Assembly: GCF_033439725.1 (NCBI RefSeq)
Contig: NW_026944387.1
Location: 3,596,001-3,660,000 of the forward strand
DNA length: 64,000 nt
Source: Neurospora tetraspora
Taxonomy: Eukaryota; Ascomycota; Sordariomycetes; Sordariales; Sordariaceae
Reading direction: 5' to 3'
In this document: one piece after another, positions 11,480 to 22,498 of the stretch
Layout: the number at the start of each line of letters is the position of its first letter
Numbering within the stretch: the first letter of the stretch is position 1
Made by a program: the position numbers and the translations under genes
Notes under the pieces: model-generated
The model's database searches: none
The model's input: only the letters and a program-made list of their open reading frames with translations
What the model was told of the DNA's origin: nothing

Positions 11480-13101
11480 TTACATGATAACCTCGTTGGC
11501 AACATCCTGTAGTAGTCATGTTAGCAAAACTTCTTAGTAAACGAAGTATTCGATCAGCAAAACTCACCCTCTTCAACTCCTTGAAAGGCAAGCACACGCA
11601 GTTCTGCACGCGCACCTCATCACCAACCGCACACTCCTTGCCCAAAATCGTAATGGCCTGCACCTTGACACCATTCTTGACGATGCTCGTCGTATGGCTC
11701 GTCACCGGCGTCGGGGTACCCTCGACACGGGCCCACGCGCCCACGCGGCTGTTCCAGCCGATGATCGAGTACAAGACACAAGCGTCGTGCTTGATCTCGG
11801 AATCCTCCAACACAATCGACTCCTTGACACGGGCACCAGCGCCCACCACGGCGCGGGGACCGATGCTCACATTGGGACCCAACTTGGCTGTGGGATCGAC
11901 GCGGGCCGTGGGGTGGATGAACACGGGCGCGATGATGTGGTTCGGCTGAGGCTGGGCCAGCTCCGAAGACCCGCTCTGCCACGCGTTCTGCAGGTACAAA
12001 GCGTTGGCGGGGATGGCGGACCCGGCCGTCTTGATCTGTCGCCAGAAATCCTGGGTTTCGTAGACGAAGAATTGCTTGCTATCGGCCATGTCGGAGAGGA
12101 TGTCCTGCTCGAGGCGGATCACTTCGGAGCGCTTCTCGGATTCCTCGTCGTCGTCGTCGGCCTGGGCGATGAAGGAACTCTCCAAGTTCTCGGCGGACGG
12201 GTAGCGGATCAAACGGTTGGGTCTATCGGTGCGCCGCTTGATGGCCGTGCGGATGGAGGGGAAGATGGCTTCCGTGGCGAACAGGTACACGCCGCAGTTG
12301 ATCAAGTTGCTGATATGGCTCTCGGGCTTCTCGACGTAGTGCAGCACGCGGCGCGTGTGCGCGTCGGACACGATACAGCCGAAGTTGGTCGCCGCGTCTT
12401 CGGACACGCGGGTGCCCAGGATGACGGCCTCGGCGTCTTTTTCTTCGAAGAGGCGGAGCATTTCGCCCAACGGGAAAGAGCAGCACACGTCGCTGTTGAG
12501 GACGAACAAGCGTTCGGGGCGACCCTTGAGGATGATGTCCCGGAAGTGGTAAAGTCCGCCGGCGGTGCCCAGGGCTTGGTACTCCCGCAGGTACTTGATG
12601 GTCAGCTGGGGGAATTCGTGGGCGGCATCCTTGATGAAGTCCCGGAAGACGGACTCGTCGTAGTAGCCGATCAGGTAGACTTCGTGGATCGAGGGGACTT
12701 TGGCGACGGCGGTTAGGCAGTGCCAGATGATGGGGTGGCCGGCGACGTCGAAGAGGGGCTGGTGGTTGTCGGTGAAGTTAGCGAATTGGATATAGACAAT
12801 TCCGGGGGGAGAGTTCATTGGTGTTGTTCTTGTTGACTTACCTTGGGGACATCGAGGGAAAGGGGTCTGAAGCGAGTACCGCGCGAGGCACCTCCGACCT
12901 AGAAATTGGTGATAGATGTCAACATTTGCTTGTTTTTCTCGCATAGAAGCTACCTCTACCACAATGACTACACGGCTCGGGGTGGAGGAGGTTTCGTAAT
13001 GTAGTTCAAGGAGGTCTGGAACTACTCACCAGGATGACGGCCTTGGTTGCGCCGCCAGCGGCCCCGTTGGCCTTGGTGTGGTAAGGGACCTGGAGAGACA
13101 T
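11480..13101 (-). CDS. Mannose-1-phosphate guanylyltransferase, GMPPA type
   Basis: Paralogue and regulatory partner of the GDP-mannose pyrophosphorylase that feeds protein glycosylation and cell-wall mannan, acting in the cytosol. Model: exons 13101-13030, 12898-12842, 12758-11568 and 11506-11480, 448 aa, all junctions GT-AG and in frame. Exon 1 ends ATKAVIL. Exon 2 carries the nucleotidyltransferase signature GGASRGTRFRPLSLDVPK. Exon 3 continues PLFDVAGHPIIWH, then the LNSDV active-site region and a hexapeptide left-handed beta-helix (about residues 320-430). The tiny last exon gives the typical ending DVANEVIM. The long RxxRP loop and the inserted acidic stretch near residue 250 fit GMPPA rather than the shorter catalytic GMPPB (about 364 aa). 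Whether it is catalytic itself is not clear from sequence. Confidence 0.9.
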
Positions 13102-14598
13102 GTTGTGTATGGGTTCCCAGATGTGGTTGATACAATCGCTACTTGGGATGAGAAGAGAGAGAGCTGAAATGTAAAAAGAGGAAAAAAAGATCGAAGAGAT
13201 CAACAAGTGTTTAATTAGACGTCTCGAAGACGGGATGTCGTCCGCCCGCTTGTGTGGTGCTGCGGTCAATGGTGTAACTGGCCTGCTTCTTGTAGAGGAC
13301 ACCAGGCCAACCAGGTCCACTGTCACAAGAGCTCTCCATCTCCAAATCCCCTGAAAGCTGCGCAGTCCCGGTCTCACGGGCGGTGCCTGCCCCACGTGAA
13401 CACCCAACTCTGTTTTGGAGGACAGGGGCACGAGCACGGCCTCGAACTGGCGCTGCAGATTGGTTCCTTCCCCACTTTGTGCTCTATGGTGGGGCCCGAG
13501 TGTTGCGGCCGGCAACGTGCTCAAAGTCGAACGGCACTGTCAAAGTCCGGCAGGCAGTGGCAGGAAGCCAACGTCAATACGACGGCTCGTCGGCTCCAAG
13601 CCATGAGAGGACCACAAGTCAAAATTATCAAGATCGAATTAACACCACTTGAGATGTTCTACACAAATCCTTTGTTTAATCCCTTGATACTTGTACTTTC
13701 TCCATGTGATGCAAGATGTGTTTGCTATCTTTCCATTTCCGTCCAGACGTACAGTGGTTCAGTGTCCAAACGGTCTCTCTCATTGGACCGTCACCCAAAG
13801 ATACATGCAGACCAGGGTTGGCCAGACTCGCCGAGGTCGCGTAAAGTGGCAGATTTCAAGTCGCGACGAACACGCGTCTGCCGCCATTGGAGGGGGCCTC
13901 GACATTCGGTAACAAGTCAACCAACGTCACCACTCCCCGCCTGAAATTGCTGTAGCAACCGTGAAAGGGGACTGCCCATTGTTTGCAAAGTGCAAGGGCC
14001 CGCCGTTTTACATCGGACGGGATTGAATACGCCCAACCATAATTCAGGCACACCGGGAGATGGTTCCATTGGGATTCTTATCGCGAATCTCTGATATCCG
14101 TTTTCCTTGCAACACTCGACCTCACTTCCTCCCTCCACCTTACTTCCTCCTCACCAAGATCGAATCTGTTAACGCTGTCTCACACTTACCCCGCCTTCCT
14201 TAGCAGTGCCTAGCACCAATAAGAGCCGGACCTGAGACCTGCCTCTCTCATCCTCTCGTCGTCGAGATTCGACTGCTGCCTCTTTTCTTTTTTCTCCCAT
14301 CTACCCCTCCATCTTGTCTGGTCGTGGAAAATATTTCCAGGCACTTACATCTTCTCTCACCATATACCCAACCCACATCTTCACCATCTTTCATCAACAC
14401 ACTCTTCTATCCAGAGCTTCACTCATACCCGTCTGGATACCCTCATATCTCGTCACTGTAATCGTCACTCCATTGTTGTCACCAACAGATAATCATCACG
14501 AACTGGGTTCGTCGGTGGTGTAATCGGCCTCAGCTGGATCTGAGGTTTTCATGATTCCTTGCTGAATCGCAATTCACAGGGTGAGTCCGGTGTTTATC
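13102..14598. other. Divergent promoter region, GMPPA / dynamin-like gene
   Basis: About 1.5 kb lie between two divergent genes. The right part (14.2-14.55 kb) is rich in C and T on the plus strand, typical of fungal 5' leaders, and probably carries the dynamin-like gene's untranslated exon. No coding frame is convincing and no repeat is seen. Confidence 0.5.
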
Positions 14599-17500
14599 AT
14601 GGTAAGTTTGCAAAGTTTACTTTCACCTTTCCTCATTCAGTTCCTGCTTCTACTCTACTTTGTGACAACAAAATTCTAACATATCTTGACAGACTCAGAC
14701 GAATATGCGCCGCGCAAATCAGCACGCCCGCATCAAGCGAGAACCCGGTTTCCAGCCGCCCATGACGAATTCGCGTCACGCTAGAGTTGACGACGACGAT
14801 AACATGACGGTGGACTTTGCACCATCAGAAGTTGAGAGACGCATGCAGCGGTCAGATGCCCGTAAGTCAAGTCCAGATCCCCTCATTCATTCTGTGATAA
14901 CCAACTGACAACTTTGTCACAGCTAGCGTGGACACCAGACTTGCGCCTGGCGCGTCAGTCATTGGCGACATGGAGGTCGACGGTGAAGACCAGGATGATG
15001 AATGCATGCTGATGGAAGTGAAGACCAAGGCCGAAGTCGTGGAGCAGGACCTTCCTACACCCAGGAGCTTCGTCAACATGGATCGGTCTTTTATCGGCCC
15101 CGGCCAAGCCCTCAAGGACTTTGGCCAAGAACTCAAGGATATCAACGATGCCTTGGGCGAGCTTCAGGCGCGAGGAATTCAGCACGTTGTCAGCCTGCCA
15201 GAGCTTGTCCTTGTCGGCGATCAATCCTCCGGAAAGTCGAGTTTGATGTCGGCCATTGCTGGCCTCAGTCTTCCAAGGAGCAGTGGGACTTGCACCAGAT
15301 GCCCTATCCATATTCTCATTTCTCGCGCCGATGAGTGGTCTTGCCGAGTGTTTCTCAAGGAGGACTACGCATTTGTGCCTCGCAACCACCCTATCACCCT
15401 TCAAGATGTTACCGACCGGGACAGGTTTCCTCCCTGGGTGAAGCTTGATCCCAGTCGCCAGACTCGGAAGGAATTCAAGACGGTTCGGGACCGCTTCGAT
15501 GCCGAGGAAATTGAGACCCTTCTCCGCTGCGCACAGGTTGCCATCCTCAACCCATCCACACCTTACCGCTTTTTTGTTCCTCGTCTCAAGAACGAGAGTG
15601 GACAATCTGACGCCGCTCGCCGCGAGCATTTGGATCGGATCAAGGAGAAGGAGGCCCATGGAGAGGCACAGTTTTCGCCCAACACAGTTGCCCTCGAGGT
15701 GAAGGGCCCAGACCTGGCTGACCTCAACTTTTACGACCTTCCCGGCGTCTTCATCACTGCCAAGCGCCCTGAGGACAGGTTCCTGGAGCGGGTTGTTCGC
15801 AACCTTACGTGCGAATACATTTCCCGCCAAAATGCCATCATCCTTTGGGCTGTGCCCATGAATCAGGATACTGAGAACAGCTTCGCCTTCAAGCTGATTC
15901 AAGAGATGAACGCAGAGGATCGCTGCGTTGGCGTCATGACCAAGGCGGATCTTCTGCCTAGGGAGATGAACGGCTTCTCCTCTTGGCTCTCGATGCTGAA
16001 CGAGCAAGCTCATCGCACAGGCTTGGGATACTTCATTACTTCTCGCCAAGGTAGTGACTTGGACGAGCAGAATAAATTCGAAGAGGCCTTCTTCAATAGG
16101 ACTGCGGACTCAGCGACTATGGGCCAATGGCCTGAGATTTTCGAGAAGTACCGTGATAGGTGTGGTATCGAGAAGTTGAAGGAGTTCTTGTCTATCACTC
16201 TTGGCCGGGAATTTTCTAAGGTGTAAGTCCCGTCTTTTCCCTAAGGACTTCTTGTGGTGTGGCTCTGATGCTAACCTATTTCATTTCAGTCTCCCCGAGG
16301 TCAAGCAAAAGGTTTACAACCGCCTGCTTAGGATTGAGGAGCAGCTCGAAAAGTTCCCCAACCCGCCGCCGAATCCTGAGATGGAAATTATGCGTAGTCT
16401 GGCGGAATTCGCAACAAACGTCAAAACCCGCGTGCTCCAGCAAGAATTCATGAGTCAATGGGATTGCCTCTTTGCTGAACCCTTCAAGAAGCGGATCCTT
16501 GGCAGCAAACCGAAATTCAACGTCAAAGAGCCGGACGTGATTACCATTGACGACAACAGCCCGATGGCCACTCCCGCTCCGTTGGGACAAACTCCCAGAA
16601 AGAGGTCTCTAGCTCAAGACATCAACATGACTCCTTCTAAGCGCCGTGGCCAAATCAAGGCCGAGGATAGCGACCGCATGATCATGTCGCCGTCGACTTC
16701 TGCCACCATGCGGGGTACACCAGGCCCTGGAAACTTCCCCTTCTCTCCCGGACCTGGCGGTGGACCCCCTCCTCGCTCCAAAAACCTGATGGAGCTTCGC
16801 ACCATCATTAGACGGAGCGCCATACCCGGCCAGCCCGGGCTTGTGTCGGCCTCCGTCTACGAACCGCTTTACACCGAGGTGGCCAGAACCTGGGGTCCTC
16901 ACCTCGAGAACTTTGTCAATCAGACTATTCAGTTCCTGCAGAACGAGGTCATGAAAATCCTGGATAACGCCTTCTCCAACCTGAAGAACCGTGCCGTTTA
17001 CCGCGAGTCCGTGGAACATATGAAGTCCTTCATGGAGAAGCACAAGGAGGAAGTCCGCAACCAGCTCAACCTCATCTACAACCTTGAGACCCAGCGAATT
17101 TTCACGAAGGACGAAGAGGCCCTCCAGCGCAACAAGACAGCCGAGAAACGCATCCTCGAGCGCCATAGGCACTTCCTCCGGATGGCCGCCCGAACCGGCG
17201 AATCCCCAGCAATCCGTAAGATGGAGGAGCTGACGGAGGAGGAGCTGGCACAGGAACAGGCCAAAATGGCCAAAGAGCTCAAGCTCATCGGTCCGGACCC
17301 CTACGACCAAGAAATTACCGTCGCCGCCTACGTGCGCGGCTACTATTTGACGGCGGCCAGCCGGTTTATCGACATCGTTGCTATCCACATCATGTCCGGC
17401 CTCCTGCCCCGCGTCGCCTCCGTAATCGACACCTACCTGCACGAGAAATTGGGCTTATACAGCCGCACTTCTGGTACGGGACCGGAGATCTTTATGAGAC

Positions 17501-17778
17501 TGATAAGCGAGGGTCCTGAGACGGAAAGAAAGCGTAAAGAGCTTAAGGTGGAGAAGGAGAGGCTCGATCAGGCGATGGAGATCATTGTCAATCTGGAGAA
17601 TAAGGAGCAGATGGCTACGGCCACGGCGGCTAATTCGCAGGCGACGCAGGTGGCCGCGATGATGATGAGCCAGCAGGGTCAGAGACCGGAGTTGAGTATT
17701 AGGACGAATGCGAATGGAGGGGTGGCGACGCCGGTTAGTGAGAGGGCGCCGACGCCTATTGGGACTTATGAGGCTTGA
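14599..17778 (+). CDS. Dynamin family GTPase, Mx-like
   Basis: Large GTPase of the fungal Mx-like branch; dynamins self-assemble on membranes or nucleoprotein targets and hydrolyse GTP. Model: exons 14599-14601 (the ATG alone), 14693-14861, 14923-16222 and 16290-17778, 986 aa, in frame throughout. A start at 14705 would skip the one-codon first exon. G1 is GDQSSGKSS (about residue 155), followed by the switch-I region LPRSSGTCTRCP. G3 is DLPGV (about 329) and G4 is TKADLL (about 396). The middle/stalk region is interrupted by a disordered insert (about 550-650, with PGPGNFPFSPGPGG). A GED-like helical region follows, then a low-complexity Ala/Gln/Thr tail. There is no PH domain or mitochondrial signal, so it is not the Dnm1 or Vps1 orthologue. 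Its target is unknown. Confidence 0.88.
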
Positions 17779-18015
17779 GATGGAAGTCTGAAGTCTGTGG
17801 GAATTGATTTATTTGATGGATGAACCGATGGAAAAAGGGTGTTTGTATGGATTGAAAGGATTTCATCTTGTTGGAGTTTGGGGGGCGGAATATCCCTTGC
17901 TATATGCCTGTTGCTTTGTACGAGTTTTGCTTTGTGGTTTCAAGACCGGTGTGTTACAAAAGGGTCTATATCAAGAGACAAGAGAAAGAGAGGAATGTGT
18001 GTCCAAGTGGGTAAC

Positions 18016-18135
18016 CGTGGGTGTGTAGACTGTGGTTGAGGCAGTCTGTCGCCCAGCCTATTTTACCAATCCCCACTCTCTTCCAGCATTGGTATAATAG
18101 GCTGGGCGACAGACTGCCTCAACCACACACCCACG
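18016..18135. repeat. Near-perfect inverted repeat (palindrome)
   Basis: Left arm 18016-18070 and right arm 18088-18135 are reverse complements with a 17-base loop. The match has one substitution and one 7-base extra stretch in the left arm. The inner stem carries GGCAGTCTGTCGCCCAGCC and its complement. It begins about 240 bases after the stop codon of the dynamin-like gene, so it may be transcribed in its 3' untranslated region. As RNA it would form a stem of about 48 base pairs. Confidence 0.93.
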
Positions 18136-18591
18136 AGTAGCCTTGGACACGCGTTGAGGTCCATGTCATATCACTGGATCAGAAGTTGTAGGTGGACACA
18201 AGGGAACAAACGAGGCCCGGGATCAGGGTCGTCGCTCGAGACTTGTCCGCGATCAGAAGGGAGAGAGGAACTATAACCGACTAAAGCCCTGTGTGGTGGC
18301 AGATTCAACTTGTTTATAAGTTGACAAGACATACCATGGTGTCGATGTTTACATATTTCTGGACTGTCGAAATTCACAGAACTCTTGTCTATAGGCCCAG
18401 TTTCTCGAGAAGCGGCACGATTATCGGTCGGGTTACTTGCTAGACAGATTATAGCTACTAGCTGATGCTCAACAGCTTCACTTCAGGAAGTCTGTGGTAC
18501 GAGCAAGTTGAGCTCTAGTCATCAAGGCAAATAAATGATGACCTTTCATGATATGAGACACTCTCAATCGGGCTCCTTTTCTCGTGTGACG

Positions 18592-19165
18592 CTCGTGATC
18601 ACTCTGCCACAACAACATACGGCGACTGCTGTTTAACTTGGAAGGAGCGTTTGGTGGGTTACTCCTTTGGAAAAATTCCCTTTCCTTCCACCTTCTTCGC
18701 CCCGTCCCAGCTCGCCCTATGCTCCTGCCCGTCATATAGAGTCTGCGGGTTCGGCCCTGCCCAGGCGTAGCAACTGCGAGTTCGCAGCATCAACTCAAAG
18801 ATCATGTGGCAGTCATCACCCATCACTTGAACGTCGCCCACCACTCAAACGTCACCCACCGCTTTTAAATCCCTGTGTTTATTCCAGACTGCGAGGCTCT
18901 CCCCCTCGCCTGGATCCTTTTCCCTGCAGGGGCAAGCAACCAAGACAGACCATCTTTCCTGTACCACGCCTTCTTCCTTTTGAATCACTTCAATCAATAT
19001 TTCCCGCTCCCAGCTCTCATGAAGTCGGCAAAACCAGAAAATAAATCTTGAACTAGTGTATGGTGATTATGGCAAACAACCCAATGATGATATTCTACCA
19101 TCGACACCATCCAACCAGCCTCCTACGCTGCTATGGCACTCGTGATCACTCCGCCATAACAACAT
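18592..19165. repeat. Pair of 27-bp direct repeats
   Basis: Copies at 18592-18618 and 19139-19165 share CTCGTGATCACTC, then YGCCAY, then AACAACAT. They differ at two positions, both C/T. The flanks do not align further. They may be a duplicated regulatory site or the remains of a larger decayed repeat. Confidence 0.7.
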
Positions 19166-19809
19166 GGAGTTGGGCCGCCTTCTGGTTGGACTTCCTCATT
19201 CCATCGCGGGATTACGATAGTAGACGCGCTTGGGTGTAGCCACAGGAATTCACGAGTCACTTTGCCCGCAGAGCCTTTCCCCTCAGGGCAGGGCACATTC
19301 CATGGACACCACAGTCGAATCATCCAGCCCACCTCAACATCTCTGTCGCACACCACCTTTAGGTTGATATCCTATTTCTGAATTGCCTCTCTGACGTTTG
19401 GTGAGCTGACTATCCGGTCATGAGAGTCGAGTGTGTGCCACATCCATCACATTAACCGCCAAGACAGACACCCAGAGCCACCCCTTTATCGCTCCCTGTG
19501 CCTGATATCGGGCCATATACTCATGGAATGCGAGACTGACCCCCACGCATTCCCATCACGACACCCACAACAAGCCCCAAGACTTCGGCTTCACTGCTCC
19601 GATGTCTTCGCCTTCCACCCCTTTTCCAGGCCCTAGACCATCAAAGACAGTTACATCCTCATCATCAGACCGCGTTGGTATGTTTTTCCTACACGCCACT
19701 TACACCCGATGAGCTATGCCAATGCCAATCAGAATTTCTTGATGGGTAGGCTTTTCTTTCCCATCAACAACCCGGCAAAAAGCCCGGATCACTCCGGCGA
19801 GGGTAGTGG

Positions 19810-19816
19810 TATAAAT
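19810..19816 (+). promoter_or_regulatory. TATA box of the WSC gene
   Basis: TATAAAT lies 143 bases before the WSC start codon and is followed by a C-rich leader, a plausible core promoter for a strongly or inducibly expressed secreted protein. Confidence 0.45.
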
Positions 19817-19958
19817 CCCACGATGGCGCCATACCTCCTTCATCACTAATAGACAGAGAGGCACCACCATCTCAGCACCAGTCTTTACCCCTCCAGAGAA
19901 CGGTGCACTCATCTCACAGACGTTCTTGACCCTTAACCTATCACCAAAACTGCCAACA

Positions 19959-21506
19959 ATGGCACCCCAACGCTCTCTCCTCCAAGGAGCCTTCCTCCTC
20001 CCCTTCCTCGTCTCCTCCATCTCTGCCTTCCCCTACAACACCAACTCCGACGCCAACTCCAAGGCTAGAGACCTCAACCTCAACCTCCTGAAACCCCGCT
20101 CCCACTTCCCCACCCTATTCAAACGGCAAAACACCACCTTCACCCCCGCGAACACCAACCCCTCATCCAACCCTGGCACCCGCCTAGGCTGCTACCGCGA
20201 CGACTCCGCCTCCTCTCGCCTCCTGCCCACGTCCTTCACCGCTTCGGACACCCTAACGCTCGAAGCCTGCGCCGTCTTCTGCTCTTCGTCTCCTTATTTT
20301 GGGGTTGAATACGGTCGGGAATGCTGGTGCGCCAGCTCTTCCTCTGGCTTTTCTCCCACCTCCCCCTCCACTCTTGCCGCCAAGGTCTCTGACACCGATT
20401 GCTCCTTCCCCTGCGCCGGCAACAACGACCAAACATGCGGCGCCGGTGAGCGCATCGAAGTCTACACCAACGCTCTGTACCGCCCGCCCATGAACGCCCA
20501 GGTGCCAGGGTTCGACTACCTTGGTTGCTATCGCGAGTCTTCGCCCCGCTTACTCCCCAACTCTCTTTTGGGAGACGACACCCTCACCACCGCTAAATGC
20601 GCCGCCTACTGCACCAATCTCTCCTTCCCTTATTTCGGCCTCGAATACGGCCGGGAATGCTGGTGCGGCGTATCCCCACCCTTCGACTCGCAGAAGGTTC
20701 CCGAGACGGAATGCAGCATGACTTGCGCCGGTGCCCCTGATCAGATCTGTGGCGCGGGGAATAGGATTAATGTCTATGAAAAGCAGATGGAGACGCCCGC
20801 TGACGTGGGCGACTACCGGTATCAGGGATGTTATACCGACTCGCCCGTCACTGGGGAGAAGTCACTCACTGGAAAAGTCACGTACGATGCGGCGATGACG
20901 TTGGATAAATGCCGGATGACCTGTGAGAAGGATGGATACCCTTATTTCGGCACCGAGTACGGCAGCCAGTGTTTCTGCGGCACGAAGCTCTATGATGGCC
21001 CCGAAAATGACGACGTCTCCGATGACGAAGACGATTACCCTCCCCGAGCGCTCAAGGTGCTAGACCGCGAATGCTCAATGCGATGCGGAGGCGACGCAAC
21101 GAACATGACCAACTGCGGCGATGCCAATCGCTTGTCGGTGTACTGGAACGGCGAGGTCAGTGAAGCCCGTAACTTGGACTCGGACGAACTTGAGGATGCG
21201 GACTTGCCTGGTTGGTTTTATTCAGGGTGCCACAGGGATGATGTGGCGCAGAGGATCTTGACGGGTCCTTCCACGAGGAGCAACGACATGACTGTCGAGA
21301 CTTGCGTGGGATTTTGCAACACTAGGGGTTTCACTTATGCTGGGTTGGAGTACCAGACCGAGTGCTACTGCGGGAATGCGATGGACTCTGTTAATCTTGA
21401 TGAGGTTGATGGTAGCCAGTGTGAAGAGCTTTGCTCGGGCGATGCTGAGGAGTATTGTGGAGGCCCGAGGAGGTTGAGCCTGTATACGCTTCGCAACATC
21501 CGCTGA
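19959..21506 (+). CDS. Secreted protein with four WSC domains
   Basis: WSC domains are cysteine-rich carbohydrate-binding modules found in wall-stress sensors and secreted fungal glycan-binding proteins. The first ATG in the open frame (19959) gives a 515-aa protein with a clear signal peptide (MAPQRSLLQGAFLLPFLVSS), followed by a pro-region ending at a Lys-Arg site (LFKR, about residue 56). Four WSC units follow at about 74-165, 185-275, 290-400 and 415-510. Each has the GCY/GCH start and the paired motif (F/Y)xGxEYxxxCxCG. There is no transmembrane segment or obvious GPI signal, so unlike Wsc1-type sensors it should be released. Single exon, preceded by a TATA box. Binding partner unknown; beta-glucan or chitin is likely from family precedent. 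Confidence 0.93.
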   Translation: MAPQRSLLQGAFLLPFLVSSISAFPYNTNSDANSKARDLNLNLLKPRSHFPTLFKRQNTTFTPANTNPSSNPGTRLGCYRDDSASSRLLPTSFTASDTLTLEACAVFCSSSPYFGVEYGRECWCASSSSGFSPTSPSTLAAKVSDTDCSFPCAGNNDQTCGAGERIEVYTNALYRPPMNAQVPGFDYLGCYRESSPRLLPNSLLGDDTLTTAKCAAYCTNLSFPYFGLEYGRECWCGVSPPFDSQKVPETECSMTCAGAPDQICGAGNRINVYEKQMETPADVGDYRYQGCYTDSPVTGEKSLTGKVTYDAAMTLDKCRMTCEKDGYPYFGTEYGSQCFCGTKLYDGPENDDVSDDEDDYPPRALKVLDRECSMRCGGDATNMTNCGDANRLSVYWNGEVSEARNLDSDELEDADLPGWFYSGCHRDDVAQRILTGPSTRSNDMTVETCVGFCNTRGFTYAGLEYQTECYCGNAMDSVNLDEVDGSQCEELCSGDAEEYCGGPRRLSLYTLRNIR

Positions 21507-22498
21507 TCATTGTCACTTGAGGGGCGGTTGGGAATCATTGGTGAGGGTTTAGCTGCGGTGACGGGTGGTTTTTCTCTTTGAGATTTTTCTGCGACATACA
21601 CGATGAGACTGGTTATATGATTGGGTTTAAAGGCGTCTTTGGTTTCGTTTATGTCGCTTTTATTAAGTTCCTAACTATTTTTGCGCATTATTAAGTATCT
21701 GTCCCCCATCCGAGCGAGTACCCGCTGGTGTAGGGAAGTTGTGGTGCCTGCTTTGCCTCGCTCATGATTAACAAGTCCTTGTATAAGCAATCTCGGACGT
21801 ACTAGATATACATACTTTTTTTCCTGCGAACATCATTGTTACAAGCGAGTAAGGCCATTCCCAGCCGACCAGTCCTGTTTCAACCTCACAAGCTGTTGTT
21901 CTGTTCTTCCACGTAGTTCGTCGTTGTTCTGCTGTAATCGGGTATAATCCTCATTATCCTCTTGAAGGACGCCCTAACATGTGAAAGGATTCAAAGGAAT
22001 ATTGCCCGTCGCTGTGCTGTGTGGCACCGAAAACCGATGTTTCAAAGATCCCGCCCGGAAGAACGCCTGATTCCCTCAATGACAGGAAATAAGAGAAAAT
22101 GTCGTCGTCATGTTCGTTACACCGGTTAACAAAACAAATTGCAGCAAGCAGCCCGCCTCGCTTGTATATATCACCTGTTGCTCTGATGGTGAAGTCGAAC
22201 CGGACGGACTCTCGGATTAAAGTCGGAAAAAAAAGATGCTGAAATGTTCGCAGCATCGCTGACCGAAAAGAGAAAAGTCCAGTTGTTTGCCGTTTGTAAA
22301 TGCCATAACACCTCGTCGAAACCACCATCCATGTCTTTCTTCTTTGATCCCTCCTAACCTGCCCTTCCTTCCGCTTTCGTAGCTGGCCAGTCCAGATGAC
22401 AGCAGCAAGTCCTTGGGATGACGCTCGAACAATATTCGTGAACCGGGTTGTTGTTGCCGTAAAGAGTCGACAATGACAATGCACACACAATCCGCCTA
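21507..22498. other. Convergent intergenic spacer
   Basis: About 1 kb between the 3' ends of the WSC gene (plus) and the 2EXR gene (minus). One minus frame (21954-22490) is open for 178 codons but begins at a non-ATG codon, has no recognisable motif and lies just after the 2EXR stop. I take it as 3' untranslated sequence. Confidence 0.55.

Larger units (their letters stand above)
17779..19958. other. Intergenic region with palindrome and short dispersed repeat
   Basis: About 2.2 kb between the dynamin-like gene and the WSC gene. It contains a strong inverted repeat at 18016-18135, two copies of a 27-bp motif at 18592 and 19139, and the WSC promoter at the right end. Reading frames here are short and show no protein-like motifs. 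Confidence 0.6.

Noticed and set aside
11694-12716. 340-codon plus frame
   Set aside because: Antisense to the GMPPA catalytic exon.
14955-16049. 364-codon minus frame
   Set aside because: Antisense to the dynamin GTPase domain, which has unmistakable G motifs.
16609-17442. 277-codon minus frame
   Set aside because: Antisense to the dynamin stalk region.
21954-22490. 178-codon minus frame after the 2EXR stop
   Set aside because: Starts at TTG, has no family resemblance, and lies in the expected 3' untranslated region.
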